NCBI GenBank assembly: GCA_943789335.1
Contig: CALSTS010000001.1
Coordinates: 124,001-188,000 of the forward strand
Source of the DNA: an uncultured Pseudomonadales bacterium
GTDB lineage: Bacteria > Pseudomonadota > Gammaproteobacteria > Pseudomonadales > Pseudohongiellaceae
Length of the DNA: 64,000 bases
Reading direction: 5' to 3'
Positions within the stretch are counted from its first letter, which is position 1, and each line of letters starts with the position of its first letter. A program made the position numbers and the translations under genes. Under the pieces are notes generated by a model. The model was not told the origin of the DNA and made no database searches. It was given only the letters and a program-made list of their open reading frames with translations. Below are positions 49,446-59,222 of this stretch, one piece after another.

Positions 49446-50915
49446 ATGTCATCATTTATTACTCAATGCCCACTCTGCGAAACCTCTTTTAATATCACAC
49501 AGGCGCAGTTAAAACTCGCCGAGGGGAAAGTACGTTGTGGCTTTTGCTTAGGAACATTCTCTGCCCTTGAGCAGCAATTATTTATAGAAGAAGAACTCGA
49601 ATCAAATAAAAACTACTTTGACAATCTAAACAACAATACTGAGGACGGACCTGACCATTCAGAAGATCTATCTGAAAATAATGAAACACCCTTCGAGCAA
49701 GCTATAGAGATTTTTCTTGAAGAAAATCTTCAGGAAAGCATTGAAGAAGACGAAAGTCTTGATCTTATTGACCAATCTGAAAGCGATCGTGATGAAGACG
49801 AAGAGCTCGAGACATTTCTACCGGAGCAAAACCAAATAGACACTGAATTTATAGAAGAAATTGAGGGCTTTGATGATCTAGAAGATATTATAGATGTAGA
49901 AGAGAATATAAGTATCACCGAAGTTCCGGTGGACGAGGAAGAAACAATACTAGAAGAAGTAATAATAGAAGATATAGAAGTTGAAGATATAGATATAGAT
50001 GTAGATGAAGATGTAGATGTAGATTTAGATGTAGATGTAGATGTAGATGTAGATGTAGATTTAGATGTAGATGAAGATGTAGAAAAGCTTGCACCTCAAG
50101 ATGATTCTAATAGGAGCTTTGCAAAATCAGGTTTTGGAGAAGTTCTTCTTGAAGAGCCAGAGCCAGAGCTAAAGTTAGAATCAGAGTTCGACAAAGATCT
50201 AGAAAAAAATATTGAAACAGAGGAAACAGAGGAAACAGAGGAAACAATAAAAGAGCAACTGATCGAATTAGATACAAGCCCAATTACTGTCAGCTCAGCT
50301 GGCAATGTGAAAAAAAAGGAAGAATTACAAAGCCTGGATAAACTCTATGATGATGAAGCCCTGAATACAGATGGTAGCAACCCGGTCAACGCTATAAGCG
50401 AAGAACCTATACCTATTTATCGACAATATAGTCGCCCTGCATTTATTAGCTTTGCTTTATTCTTCTGTAATGTTCTTTTAATAACGGCGATAGGCGCTCA
50501 ATATGCTTGGGCAAACTTTGATAACTTTCTACGTGAATCGCGCTTTAGCGCTCTAACAGCTTTTGTTTGCAACTATGCTAACTGCCCAGACGTCGAACGC
50601 TTTGATTTAAGTTCATTTTCTACCGATGAGCTAATTATAAATGCTCATCCGTCGATCGCCAACGCGTTGCAAATTGATTTCATTTTCAGCAATAACGCCG
50701 AATTTGAACAAGAATTTCCTCTAGTTGAATTAAATTTTTCTGACCTTAATCGTCGATTAATAGCCAATAGATTGTTCAGACCCGAGGAATACCTCGAACA
50801 AGGTCTCCAGCCGTTTTCACATTTGCCACCTAATTCTTCAATACAGATTCGCCTTGAAATAGCGGATCCAGGTGCTGAAGCTATAAATTACTCACTGATG
50901 CTGCGTACTCCTTAG
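49446..50915 (+). CDS. Zinc-ribbon, acidic-repeat and DUF3426 membrane protein
   Basis: 489 residues. The N-terminal zinc ribbon has CPLC and CGFC (MJ0042 type, residues 8-35). A very acidic low-complexity region follows (about residues 60-290, Asp/Glu-rich, with VDVDLDVDVD runs), then one membrane helix (PAFISFALFFCNVLLITAIG) and the DUF3426 domain at the C-terminus (LIINAHPSIANALQIDFIFS, then SIQIRLEIADPG). Orthologues lie between prmA and dusB in Pseudomonas. The acidic spacer is unusually long. Role unknown; a zinc ribbon in the cytosol with a DUF3426 domain outside suggests envelope-linked sensing, but this is inference. Confidence 0.82.
   Translation: MSSFITQCPLCETSFNITQAQLKLAEGKVRCGFCLGTFSALEQQLFIEEELESNKNYFDNLNNNTEDGPDHSEDLSENNETPFEQAIEIFLEENLQESIEEDESLDLIDQSESDRDEDEELETFLPEQNQIDTEFIEEIEGFDDLEDIIDVEENISITEVPVDEEETILEEVIIEDIEVEDIDIDVDEDVDVDLDVDVDVDVDVDLDVDEDVEKLAPQDDSNRSFAKSGFGEVLLEEPEPELKLESEFDKDLEKNIETEETEETEETIKEQLIELDTSPITVSSAGNVKKKEELQSLDKLYDDEALNTDGSNPVNAISEEPIPIYRQYSRPAFISFALFFCNVLLITAIGAQYAWANFDNFLRESRFSALTAFVCNYANCPDVERFDLSSFSTDELIINAHPSIANALQIDFIFSNNAEFEQEFPLVELNFSDLNRRLIANRLFRPEEYLEQGLQPFSHLPPNSSIQIRLEIADPGAEAINYSLMLRTP
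49984..50083 (+). repeat. Hexanucleotide microsatellite GATGTA coding for Asp-Val
   Basis: Sixteen or so units of GATGTA with GATATA, GATTTA and GATGAA variants. It codes for alternating Asp-Val/Leu/Glu in the acidic spacer. It is prone to in-frame slippage. Confidence 0.85.
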
Positions 50916-51007
50916 GCTAAAGGTGTTTAAATAACTGCTCGTTTAAACAGTTCAAATTTTTTAGTAGAATAGCGGGCTTCGCTTTTCTCAAACAGGCTGC
51001 TCATTAA

Positions 51008-52003
51008 GTGATCCAAATCGGGCCCTACACAATTAAGTCTAATGTAGTACTAGCCCCAATGGCTGGAGTCACTGATCGTCCCTTTCGATTATTGTGTCGT
51101 CAGTATGGTGCAGCAATGACACCCTCCGAAATGCTGACGAGCAATATTCAACTATGGAACAGCGAAAAGAATAGACTACGGCGTCAACATTCAGGTGAAA
51201 ATTCACCTCGAGTAGTACAAATAGCGGGTTCCGACCCTAAAATGATGGCCGCAGCAGCACGCTTAAATGTCGAACAAGGCGCTCAGATAATCGATATCAA
51301 CATGGGTTGCCCTGCAAAAAAAGTGCTTAAAAAAGCTGCGGGGTCAGCACTGTTAAGAGATGAGAAGCTGGTTAAAGAAATTCTTCACTCTGTGGTAAAT
51401 GCTGTCTCAGTGCCAGTCAGCTTAAAAATTAGAACGGGCTGGAATCCTGCTAATCGAAACGGAACGACTATTGCGAAAATTGCAGAAGATAGCGGAGTAA
51501 AATCTCTCGCGGTTCATGGGCGAACCCGTGAATGTATGTTCCGTGGTGAAGTAGAATACGACACAATTGCCGCAATCAAAGAGACGGTTGGAATTCCAGT
51601 ATTTGCCAACGGCGATATTGATAGCCCGCAAAAAGCTGCAGCAGTTCTATCTTACACCAATGCTAATGGGGTGATGATTGGTCGGGCAGCACAAGGGCGC
51701 CCATGGGTTTTTCAGGAAATTGACTATTACCTTAAACACCAACAACTTTTAGCTGAACCTGCTTTAAGCGAGCAACTGGCTTTAATCCTTACTCACCTCC
51801 AAAATCTTTATGATTTTTATGGAGACTTTAAAGGTGTATTAATTGCGCGCAAACATGTCGCCTGGTATTGCCAAAATCTGACTGATCACCTGACTTTTAG
51901 AGCACACTTTAATAAGCTCAACGCAATTCAAGAACAAACTGAATCTTTACAAAACTATTTTTTAAAACTAGAAGACTTTTCCTGCAAAAAGGCCGCCGCA
52001 TGA
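51008..52003 (+). CDS. dusB: tRNA-dihydrouridine synthase B
   Basis: 331 residues from GTG 51008. The FMN-binding TIM barrel shows VLAPMAGVTDRPFR, the catalytic Cys in NMGCPAKKV, LKIRTGWN and ANGDIDSPQKAA. DusB reduces uridine in the tRNA D-loop. It overlaps fis by 4 bases (ATGA), the classic dusB-fis operon. Confidence 0.96.
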   Translation: MIQIGPYTIKSNVVLAPMAGVTDRPFRLLCRQYGAAMTPSEMLTSNIQLWNSEKNRLRRQHSGENSPRVVQIAGSDPKMMAAAARLNVEQGAQIIDINMGCPAKKVLKKAAGSALLRDEKLVKEILHSVVNAVSVPVSLKIRTGWNPANRNGTTIAKIAEDSGVKSLAVHGRTRECMFRGEVEYDTIAAIKETVGIPVFANGDIDSPQKAAAVLSYTNANGVMIGRAAQGRPWVFQEIDYYLKHQQLLAEPALSEQLALILTHLQNLYDFYGDFKGVLIARKHVAWYCQNLTDHLTFRAHFNKLNAIQEQTESLQNYFLKLEDFSCKKAAA

Positions 52004-52254
52004 GTGATGACAGTAATAATAGACCCCAAACTCTTAAGCAATGTGTCAACGAGGCATTGGAAGAGTATTTAAGCCAGGTAGAGCAGGAACACATAAGTGA
52101 GCTCTACAACATGGTGCTGGGTGAAGTTGAAGCCCCAATGTTAGCTGTCGTCATGAAACATGCCGGTAGCAACCAAAGCAAAGCTGCAGCTATGCTGGGT
52201 CTCAACAGAGGCACCCTGCGCAAAAAATTACGCCAATACAATTTACTCGACTAA
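52000..52254 (+). CDS. fis: Nucleoid protein Fis
   Basis: 84 residues (E. coli Fis has 98; the N-terminal beta-hairpin region is shorter). The C-terminal helix-turn-helix AAAMLGLNRGTLRKKLRQYN is intact. Fis bends DNA and regulates growth-rate-dependent promoters. It is translationally coupled to dusB and followed by purH after 47 bases. Confidence 0.95.
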   Translation: MSDDSNNRPQTLKQCVNEALEEYLSQVEQEHISELYNMVLGEVEAPMLAVVMKHAGSNQSKAAAMLGLNRGTLRKKLRQYNLLD

Positions 52255-52301
52255 GCCACACTCTAAGTCTCAAACTATAACCATAGGAATATTTACTCAA
52301 T

Positions 52302-53885
52302 ATGACAGCAACCACTTCTAATCCAGTTAGACGCGCCCTACTTAGCGTTTCCGATAAAACAGGTATTAAAGAATTCGCCGCTGCACTAACAGAACAAGGG
52401 ATTGAATTAATCTCTACTGGGGGCACTTATAAATTACTGGCTGAAGCCGGCATTGCTGTAACAGAAATTGCTGATTACACAGGCTTTCCAGAAATGATGG
52501 ATGGACGAGTTAAAACTCTGCATCCTAAAGTCCATGGTGGCATATTAGCTCGGCGTGGCACTGATGACGCCGTTATGCAAGAGCATGGAATTCCGCCTAT
52601 TGATATGGTGATAGTGAACCTTTACCCCTTTCAGGAAGCCATCGCGAAACCTGATTGTGATTTAGCTACTGCCATTGAAAATATAGATATTGGTGGCCCA
52701 ACCATGCTCAGAGCCGCCGCTAAAAACCATGCCCATGTAGCTGTGATAGTTGATCCGGCAGATTACGATCAAATCACTGCCGAGCTTAAGGATAAACAGC
52801 AACACTTGAGCTCAGAAACCTGCTTTGATCTGGCCGTTAAAACTTTTGAACACACCGCCCAATATGACGGAGCTATTGCTAACTATCTTGGAAAAATAAA
52901 AACCGGTAATGAATTTCCGCGCACCTTCAATTCTCAATTTATAAAAAAACAGGATATGCGCTATGGTGAGAATCCTCATCAAGAAGCCGCTTTCTACATT
53001 GAGAGAAGCAGTGCAGAAAACAATAATGCAGCCAGTATTTCTACTTCCGTTCAACTGCAAGGCAAAGAACTTTCTTACAATAATATTGCTGATACCGATG
53101 CCGCCTTGGAATGTGTAAAAAGTTTTATTGAGCCAGCCTGCGTAATTGTAAAACATGCCAATCCTTGTGGTGTTGGCACAGCAGATAGCATACTAGAGGC
53201 TTATGAAAAAGCTTATCAAACAGATCCCACTTCAGCTTTTGGTGGCATTATTGCTTTTAACAGGGAGCTCGATGAAAAAACTGCTCAAATTATCACTGAG
53301 CGTCAGTTTACTGAAGTGATTATCGCCCCATCTGTCTCAGAAGCAGCTGCGAAAGTCATCAGCACTAAACCCAACCTTCGACTACTTAGCTGTGGTAAAT
53401 GGAATGAATCTGTAATTGCTAGCCTGGATTACAAAAAAGTTAAAGGTGGCCTGTTAGTACAAAATCTTGATACTGGTGTTATCAACGGATCTGATCTGAC
53501 TTTAGTCAGCAAGCGGGCCGCGAGCCCAAGCGAAATAGCCGACATGCTGTTTGCTTGGAAAGTGGTTAAATTTGTTAAATCTAATGCTATTGTTTATGTT
53601 AAAAACCAACAAACAATTGGTATTGGCGCCGGGCAAATGAGTCGAGTTTATAGTGCTAAAATTGCCAGCATTAAAGCTGCAGATGAAAATCTACAAGTAG
53701 CAGGTTCAGTCATGGCGTCTGATGCCTTTTTCCCTTTTAGTGATGGGGTTGAAGCTGCAGCAAAAGCAGGCATCACTGCCGTTATTCAACCTGGTGGTTC
53801 GGTCAATGATCAACAGGTTATTGATGCTGTTGATGCGGCTGACATGGCGATGGTATTTACTGGCATGCGGCATTTCAGGCATTAA
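52302..53885 (+). CDS. purH: AICAR transformylase/IMP cyclohydrolase
   Basis: 527 residues, both domains complete. The N-terminal IMP cyclohydrolase domain has [14 protein letters not shown] and [18 protein letters not shown]. The transformylase domain has the KHANPCGVG motif (catalytic Lys-His) and ends [15 protein letters not shown]. It carries out the last two steps of purine synthesis. A 238-bp region with a large inverted repeat separates it from purD. Confidence 0.97.
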   Translation: MTATTSNPVRRALLSVSDKTGIKEFAAALTEQGIELISTGGTYKLLAEAGIAVTEIADYTGFPEMMDGRVKTLHPKVHGGILARRGTDDAVMQEHGIPPIDMVIVNLYPFQEAIAKPDCDLATAIENIDIGGPTMLRAAAKNHAHVAVIVDPADYDQITAELKDKQQHLSSETCFDLAVKTFEHTAQYDGAIANYLGKIKTGNEFPRTFNSQFIKKQDMRYGENPHQEAAFYIERSSAENNNAASISTSVQLQGKELSYNNIADTDAALECVKSFIEPACVIVKHANPCGVGTADSILEAYEKAYQTDPTSAFGGIIAFNRELDEKTAQIITERQFTEVIIAPSVSEAAAKVISTKPNLRLLSCGKWNESVIASLDYKKVKGGLLVQNLDTGVINGSDLTLVSKRAASPSEIADMLFAWKVVKFVKSNAIVYVKNQQTIGIGAGQMSRVYSAKIASIKAADENLQVAGSVMASDAFFPFSDGVEAAAKAGITAVIQPGGSVNDQQVIDAVDAADMAMVFTGMRHFRH

Positions 53886-53941
53886 GGGCTTGTATTATTT
53901 ATAAGTCACACTGGAAAGATTAAACAGCCGGAATGTAGTGA

Positions 53942-54069
53942 GTGAGGAGCGAAAGCGAGCGAACCACTACTTCCGTCTGTGTAAAATAAAAATCCAACGC
54001 TATTTCGTTGTATATTTCTGAAGTAGTAAGTTAGACCCCATTTGTGGCTCGCTCGCTTTCGCTCCTCAC
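53942..54069. repeat. 128-nt REP-like inverted repeat between purH and purD
   Basis: The arms at 53942-53967 and 54044-54069 are 26 bp with one mismatch (21 bp perfect, GTGAGGAGCGAAAGCGAGCG and following A). Each arm also sits in a smaller local hairpin: GTAGTG/CACTAC around the left arm, and TTAGA...TCTAA around the right arm. The pattern resembles paired REP/BIME elements. It could attenuate or stabilise the purH-purD message. Confidence 0.75.
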
Positions 54070-54123
54070 CCATAAATGGACTCTAACATTAAAAATCTCC
54101 AACTGAGTTGAAAGAGAAATAAC

Positions 54124-55428
54124 ATGAAAGTAATGATTATCGGCAGTGGTGGTAGAGAACATGCACTAGCCTGGAAAGCCTCTCAGTCACATCAGGTAGA
54201 TAAAGTTTATGTTGTCCCGGGTAATGCTGGCACAGCCATTGAGCCCGACTTAGAAAATGTGGCACTTGATCCGATGGACTTTTCTGCTTTAGTCGAATTT
54301 GCTAAAACAAACGATATCAGCCTTACGATTATTGGCCCAGAAGCGCCTTTAGTGGACGGTATAGTCAATTATTTTCAGGAACAAGGGCTGCTTTGTTTTG
54401 GTCCCAGCCAAGGGGCCTCACAACTCGAAGGTTCAAAAGCCTTTAGTAAAGACTTCCTGCAACGCCACAATATCCCAACAGCAGACTACCAAAATTTTAC
54501 TGAAATCGAGCCCGCCATTGCCTACCTGGAAAAACAAAACCTTCCTATCGTTATCAAAGCTGATGGGCTTGCTGCAGGCAAAGGTGTAATCATTGCTCAA
54601 ACATTGGATGAAGCAATTGAAACAGTTAAAGATATGCTCTCTGGCAATAGCTTTGGTGATGCCGGACACCGTGTAGTCATTGAAGAGTTTATGCAAGGTG
54701 AAGAAGCCAGTTTTATCGCTATTGTGGATGGAAAGACCGCCCTACCTTTCGCGTCATCACAAGATCATAAAGCTCGCGACAATGGTGACCTTGGACCCAA
54801 CACTGGAGGCATGGGTGCATACTCACCTGCTCCGGTGGTAAGCCCAGAAATTCATGACCGCATTATGCAGCAGGTTATTATTCCGACGGTTAAGGGGATG
54901 GCAGCTGAAGGCAATACTTATGTTGGTTTTCTATATGCTGGCTTAATGATTACGCCAGATGGCGAACCTAAAGTTGTAGAATTTAATTGTCGATTTGGTG
55001 ATCCTGAAGCGCAGCCAATTATGATGCGCCTACAAAGCGACTTAGTAGAACTTTGTCAGGTAGCTTTAAAAGGTGAACTTGATAAAGCCACAATCGATTT
55101 TGACGCTAGACCCGCTGTCGGCGTTGTGATGGCCGCTGGAGGTTACCCAAACTCTTACGCTAAAGGTAAAGTGATAAGTGGGCTTGATAGCAAACAAGAC
55201 AAGCAGAATAAAGACTGTAAGATATTCCATGCTGGCACTGCCGAAAGCGATGGCAATATAGTCACTAATGGCGGTCGTGTACTTTGCGCCACAGCAGTAG
55301 CCGATACAGTGACTTCAGCGCAGCAATTAGCCTATGCAATAGTCGATCAAATTAGCTGGGATGAAGTATACTACCGGACGGATATCGCTTACCGAGCGAT
55401 TAAAAGAGAAGCTTTACAAAGTAACTAA
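54124..55428 (+). CDS. purD: Phosphoribosylamine-glycine ligase
   Basis: 434 residues. The N-terminus MKVMIIGSGGREHALAWK, the ATP-grasp segments KADGLAAGKGVIIA and TGGMGAYSPAPVVS, and the metal-binding FNCRFGDPEAQ are present. It catalyses the second step of purine synthesis (GAR formation). It pairs with purH as in other gammaproteobacteria. Confidence 0.97.
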   Translation: MKVMIIGSGGREHALAWKASQSHQVDKVYVVPGNAGTAIEPDLENVALDPMDFSALVEFAKTNDISLTIIGPEAPLVDGIVNYFQEQGLLCFGPSQGASQLEGSKAFSKDFLQRHNIPTADYQNFTEIEPAIAYLEKQNLPIVIKADGLAAGKGVIIAQTLDEAIETVKDMLSGNSFGDAGHRVVIEEFMQGEEASFIAIVDGKTALPFASSQDHKARDNGDLGPNTGGMGAYSPAPVVSPEIHDRIMQQVIIPTVKGMAAEGNTYVGFLYAGLMITPDGEPKVVEFNCRFGDPEAQPIMMRLQSDLVELCQVALKGELDKATIDFDARPAVGVVMAAGGYPNSYAKGKVISGLDSKQDKQNKDCKIFHAGTAESDGNIVTNGGRVLCATAVADTVTSAQQLAYAIVDQISWDEVYYRTDIAYRAIKREALQSN

Positions 55429-55435
55429 TTAGACA

Positions 55436-56080
55436 ATGCTTAATGCCCAAAACAATTTCTTAGATAACTTGATTGACAATTTTGATCAGGCTTTGAGAAC
55501 GCTTAACCCTGGTACTGCTTCTGCCAATAGGCCAAACCCTGCCGCTTCGGCTAAAGAGAATGAATTAGATCAAATTGCGCTCAAGCACAGCGCTGGTTTA
55601 ATGCGTATCAATCATACTGGTGAGATTTGCGCTCAAGCGCTTTATCAGGGGCAGGCGCTTACTGCAAAATTACCAGAAGTAAGAGAAAAAATGGCTTTGG
55701 CCGCCGCTGAGGAAACAGATCACTTAAGTTGGTGTGAAGATCGCTTGTCTGAACTCAATGATCGGCCAAGCTTATTTAATCCAATCTGGTATGCCATGTC
55801 TTTTGGTATAGGCGCTACAGCCGGAATATTAGGTGATAAATGGAGTTTAGGTTTTGTCGCTGAAACTGAGCATCAGGTTTGTGAGCATCTCAATGAGCAT
55901 CTCAATGAGCTTCCTGAGCAGGATGAGAAGAGTAAAGCTATTCTTGAACAAATGTTAATTGATGAAGGTCAGCATGCCGCTATGGCTGAACAAGCAGGCG
56001 CGGCTATTTTGCCCCAAGCTGTCAAAACATCTATGACTATCATGTCGCAAGTCATGAAAAAAACTGCGTACAGGCTCTAG
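55436..56080 (+). CDS. coq7: Demethoxyubiquinone hydroxylase
   Basis: 214 residues. The diiron ligands are visible as LMRINHTGEICAQALY, AAAEETDHLSWCEDRL and LIDEGQHAAMAEQAGA. A short duplicated EHLN segment (12-base repeat) lies near residue 147. Coq7 hydroxylates the ubiquinone ring precursor at the membrane. Position matches the Pseudomonas order, where speD lies between osmC and coq7; here a Ysc84-like gene takes that place. Confidence 0.94.
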   Translation: MLNAQNNFLDNLIDNFDQALRTLNPGTASANRPNPAASAKENELDQIALKHSAGLMRINHTGEICAQALYQGQALTAKLPEVREKMALAAAEETDHLSWCEDRLSELNDRPSLFNPIWYAMSFGIGATAGILGDKWSLGFVAETEHQVCEHLNEHLNELPEQDEKSKAILEQMLIDEGQHAAMAEQAGAAILPQAVKTSMTIMSQVMKKTAYRL

Positions 56081-56636
56081 TTAAGCTCCTCATCCTCCCA
56101 GAACCGAGTCCCTTTAACCGTTGATTGTAAGGCAAGACCCGACTTTGTCATTTGGTATATCGTAATATTGTCTACCGTTACTTCTCCACCAAAAGCGACA
56201 CCCTGATCGTCTGCTACTGCAGCAGCGTCTGCCTGGGCACCAAAAGCAATACCATTTTCCATAAAACGATCTAGTGCATCTTGAGTATGAAAAACCATAA
56301 CAACACGAAAATCTTTTATCCCAGCGCCAAAACCAAGACCAACTTCGCCCATTTTCATGTATGTATCCTGACCTGTTAGATTATTTCGTAAAACCCCATA
56401 CCCTCCACCAAAACTAGCAAATATTAAATTTATATTGGCATTACTAAAAACTGCATATCCTAAGGCTTGGGAAACCTGACCTTCAACATCAGGTTTTACT
56501 TCATATAGCTCAGTAAGCACTTCTGTTTTCATTTCCTGAACGGCTTGCTGTCTTTCAGCAATACTACCTTGAGTGCTGGTACAAGCTGATAACAAGATGC
56601 AAATTATTAAGAATGTTAGCCTTGTTACTTTTTCAT
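56077..56636 (-). pseudogene. Ysc84/SYLF-type lipoprotein, signal peptide frameshifted
   Basis: The frame from 56595 (TTG) gives LLSACTSTQ, the end of a lipoprotein signal. The upstream ATG 56636 reads MKK then a stop; one more A in the A5 run would join it to VTRLTFLIICILLSAC. The mature region matches the Ysc84/SYLF fold: AVFSNANINLIFASFGGGYG, KMGEVGLGFGAG and FAFGGEV-type Gly-rich strands (VAFGGEVTVDNITIYQMTKS). Such proteins are lipid-binding in eukaryotes; the bacterial role is unclear. It overlaps coq7 tail-to-tail by 4 bases. Confidence 0.68.
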
Positions 56637-56759
56637 TTTTTCTCTTTTCCCTTTTTTATATTATTTTATTATCTAATGCTTTCATTAAACCTAAAAAGTC
56701 AGTATAGACCTTTATTGCAGAGGAATGATTGTATAAAAACTAGCGACGCAATCTGTGAA

Positions 56760-57179
56760 TCAAGCAGCAGAAATTTCAAAACTATGTGATATTTCAACGC
56801 CTGCATTCTTCAGCATTATCGATGCTGAGCAGTATCTTTCTGCTGACAATTCTACAGCTCGTTTTACTTTATTTTCCTCAAGGCCATTACCGCTTACTTT
56901 GAAATTTAGATGAATTTTTTTAAAAACAGCCGGGACTGCATCGACGCGTTCGCCATCAACTTCAACGCTACAATCAGTGACATCCTGACGGGCTTTCTTT
57001 AGTATGCTGATAACATCTACACTTGAGCAAGCGCCCACACTCATTAACATCAATTCCATTGGCCGCATGCCCTGATTAAGCCCGCCAATGGATTCCGGGC
57101 CATCAACCATGACAGAGTGGCCACTGCCCGATTCGCCTTGCATAAGGGCATTTCCTAACCAATTAATTGTTGTTTTCAT
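56760..57179 (-). CDS. OsmC-family protein (YhfA-like)
   Basis: 139 residues. The MRPMELMLMSVGACSSVDVI segment holds the first active-site Cys. The second is in ERYCSASIML. The family reduces organic peroxides or, in the YhfA subgroup, has unknown function. An orthologue lies next to vfr in Pseudomonas, supporting the synteny. Start ATG 57179. Confidence 0.9.
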   Translation of the reverse strand: MKTTINWLGNALMQGESGSGHSVMVDGPESIGGLNQGMRPMELMLMSVGACSSVDVISILKKARQDVTDCSVEVDGERVDAVPAVFKKIHLNFKVSGNGLEENKVKRAVELSAERYCSASIMLKNAGVEISHSFEISAA

Positions 57180-57353
57180 AGATTTACAACCTAAATCTGA
57201 TTTTGTCCGTGTATTATCGCATAGCCACTACATAGAATCTTGAATCAAGCACTAGTTCTCTGGAAAGAGTAAAAATAGCAGTACAATAGCGTCGAGAAAT
57301 GTTTTATCCTTAATCGATTGATTATTTAATTAACACGACATTAGGAGTTATTC

Positions 57354-57747
57354 ATGGCGTTGATGGCAATTACACCTCACATCCATGATCTTGAAAACTT
57401 TTTAAGTCATTCACACCGACGAAAATTTCCGAACAAGACAACATCCTGAAATCCTCTACACTATCGGTGAGCAAATGGCTCATCGCTTACGCAGTACAAC
57501 ACAAAAAGTCGCAGATCTGTCTTTCCTCGATGTGACTGGGCGTATTGCTAGTCAGTTACTCACCCTTAGCAAAGAGCCAGATGCGATGACCCACCCTGAT
57601 GGCATGCAAATTAAAATTACCCGTCAGGAATTGGGCAGGATAGTGAACTGTTCTAGAGAAATGGCTGGAAGAGTTTTAAAAGATCTTGAACAACAAGACT
57701 TAATCGAAGTACATGGCAAGACTATTGTCGTATTTGGCACCCGCTAA
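57354..57747 (+). pseudogene. vfr: Vfr/CRP regulator with the cAMP-binding domain deleted
   Basis: The start ATG 57354 (SD TAGGAG) gives [20 protein letters not shown], as in Vfr. After HRRKFPNK the sequence jumps to [20 protein letters not shown], which in Vfr comes about 90 residues later. The cAMP-binding barrel is thus gone, and the junction is also out of frame (stop near 57446). The remaining half from about 57436 reads [33 protein letters not shown] and [15 protein letters not shown] to VVFGTR. That is the complete DNA-binding half in one frame with ATG 57475, so a short HTH protein (90 residues) could still be made. Confidence 0.85.
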
Positions 57748-57758
57748 ATTCTTCGTAA

Positions 57759-58559
57759 TTAACTAAAAAAGAATAATTCCTGTAGCTTTTGCCCTGGATC
57801 AGGGGCACGCATAAAGGTCTCCCCTACCAGAAAACCATAGACGCCATGTTGAATCATTTCAACTACATCTTGTCTTGCAAGAATGCCGCTTTCTGTCACT
57901 ACAGAAGTGCCTTCAGGTATCTCTTTCAATAGATCATAGGTGGTGTCTAAACTGGTATTAAAATTATGTAAATCCCTGTTATTAATACCAATGAGTTCTG
58001 GTTCTAACTTAAGCGCCAACTCCAATTCAGCATGATTATGGACTTCAATTAAATAATCTAATCCTAGGTCTGTAGCACAAGCCGCTAATTCATGGATTTG
58101 ATTTTTTTCTAAGGCAGCAACTATCAATAGTATGCAGTCTGCACCAAGCACACGTGATTCAACTATTTGATAGGGGTCTATCATGAAATCCTTACGGATT
58201 ACGGGTAAGGAACAGGCTGCCTTAACTTCTAATAAATAATCATCATTGCCTTGGAAAAAATCGACATCCGTTAATACTGAAAGACATGTGGCGCCATTCG
58301 AAGCATAACTTTGAGCAATAGCTTCAGGTTGAAAGTCTTCACGCAACAAACCTTTGCTTGGCGAGGCTTTTTTAATTTCTGCGATAACCGCCGGACGTTT
58401 ACGGTTTATTTGCTGGGCCAAAGCCTGAGTAAAGCCCCTCAGACCATTTCGGCCCTTAATACTTTTTTCCAACTCAGAAAGCGAACGTACTTTTTTACGC
58501 TCAGTTATTTCTACCTGCTTTCGTTGCAGAATTTTTTTTAAAATCGTTGGTTTTTCCAC
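57759..58559 (-). CDS. trpC: Indole-3-glycerol phosphate synthase
   Basis: 266 residues, a TIM barrel. [20 protein letters not shown] contains the catalytic Lys, then [32 protein letters not shown] and [17 protein letters not shown]. It makes indole-3-glycerol phosphate in tryptophan synthesis. It follows trpG by only 66 bases; trpD, which belongs between them, is missing. Confidence 0.96.
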   Translation of the reverse strand: MEKPTILKKILQRKQVEITERKKVRSLSELEKSIKGRNGLRGFTQALAQQINRKRPAVIAEIKKASPSKGLLREDFQPEAIAQSYASNGATCLSVLTDVDFFQGNDDYLLEVKAACSLPVIRKDFMIDPYQIVESRVLGADCILLIVAALEKNQIHELAACATDLGLDYLIEVHNHAELELALKLEPELIGINNRDLHNFNTSLDTTYDLLKEIPEGTSVVTESGILARQDVVEMIQHGVYGFLVGETFMRAPDPGQKLQELFFFS

Positions 58560-58625
58560 TTAGGCTTCCTTCAAATCATCCAACACTACCCATGCCAGAT
58601 TTATAGCTTACAACAATTAAGATTT

Positions 58626-59222
58626 CTATTGAGTATTGGCGGGATTGGCATCCAGAAAATTTTTCAATAAAGCATGCCCGTGTTCAGTAAGAATAGATTC
58701 TGGATGAAATTGAACTCCTTCTATTGGCAATTCTTTATGCCTAAGAGCCATAATTTCTTCATGTTCACCTTCATCATCAAGCGTCCAGGCGCTTATTTCA
58801 AGGCAGTCCGGTAACGACTCCTGCTCGACAACAAGAGAATGGTAACGCGTTGCCTCAAAGGGCGTCTGTAAAGCATTAAACACACCCCGTCCATTATGAT
58901 GGATAGCTGAGATTTTGCCATGCATCACCCGCTTAGCTATGACCGTTTTGCCGCCAAAAGCTTCGCCTATACTTTGATGCCCTAAACAAACACCCAGGAT
59001 TGGTACTTTCCCTGCAAAATGCTTAATTACTTCTACGGATATTCCGGCTTCTTGAGGTGTGCAGGGTCCAGGAGAAACGACAATATGGCTTGGCTGCATG
59101 GCCTCTAATTCTTCAATACTAATTTCATCATTACGAAAAACAGCAATCTCCATACCTAATTCTCCAAAGTACTGGACCAGGTTATAGGTAAAGGAATCAT
59201 AGTTATCAATCATAACTAGCAT
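58626..59222 (-). CDS. trpG: Anthranilate synthase glutamine amidotransferase component
   Basis: 198 residues, class I amidotransferase. The nucleophile Cys is in [17 protein letters not shown], and the catalytic His-Glu in [13 protein letters not shown]. It supplies ammonia to TrpE. The start overlaps the trpE stop by one base, so the two are coupled. Confidence 0.96.
   Translation of the reverse strand: MLVMIDNYDSFTYNLVQYFGELGMEIAVFRNDEISIEELEAMQPSHIVVSPGPCTPQEAGISVEVIKHFAGKVPILGVCLGHQSIGEAFGGKTVIAKRVMHGKISAIHHNGRGVFNALQTPFEATRYHSLVVEQESLPDCLEISAWTLDDEGEHEEIMALRHKELPIEGVQFHPESILTEHGHALLKNFLDANPANTQ

Noticed and set aside
57180-57353. trp or vfr attenuator or riboswitch in the osmC-vfr spacer
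   Set aside because: No leader peptide with Trp codons and no paired hairpins or terminator were seen.
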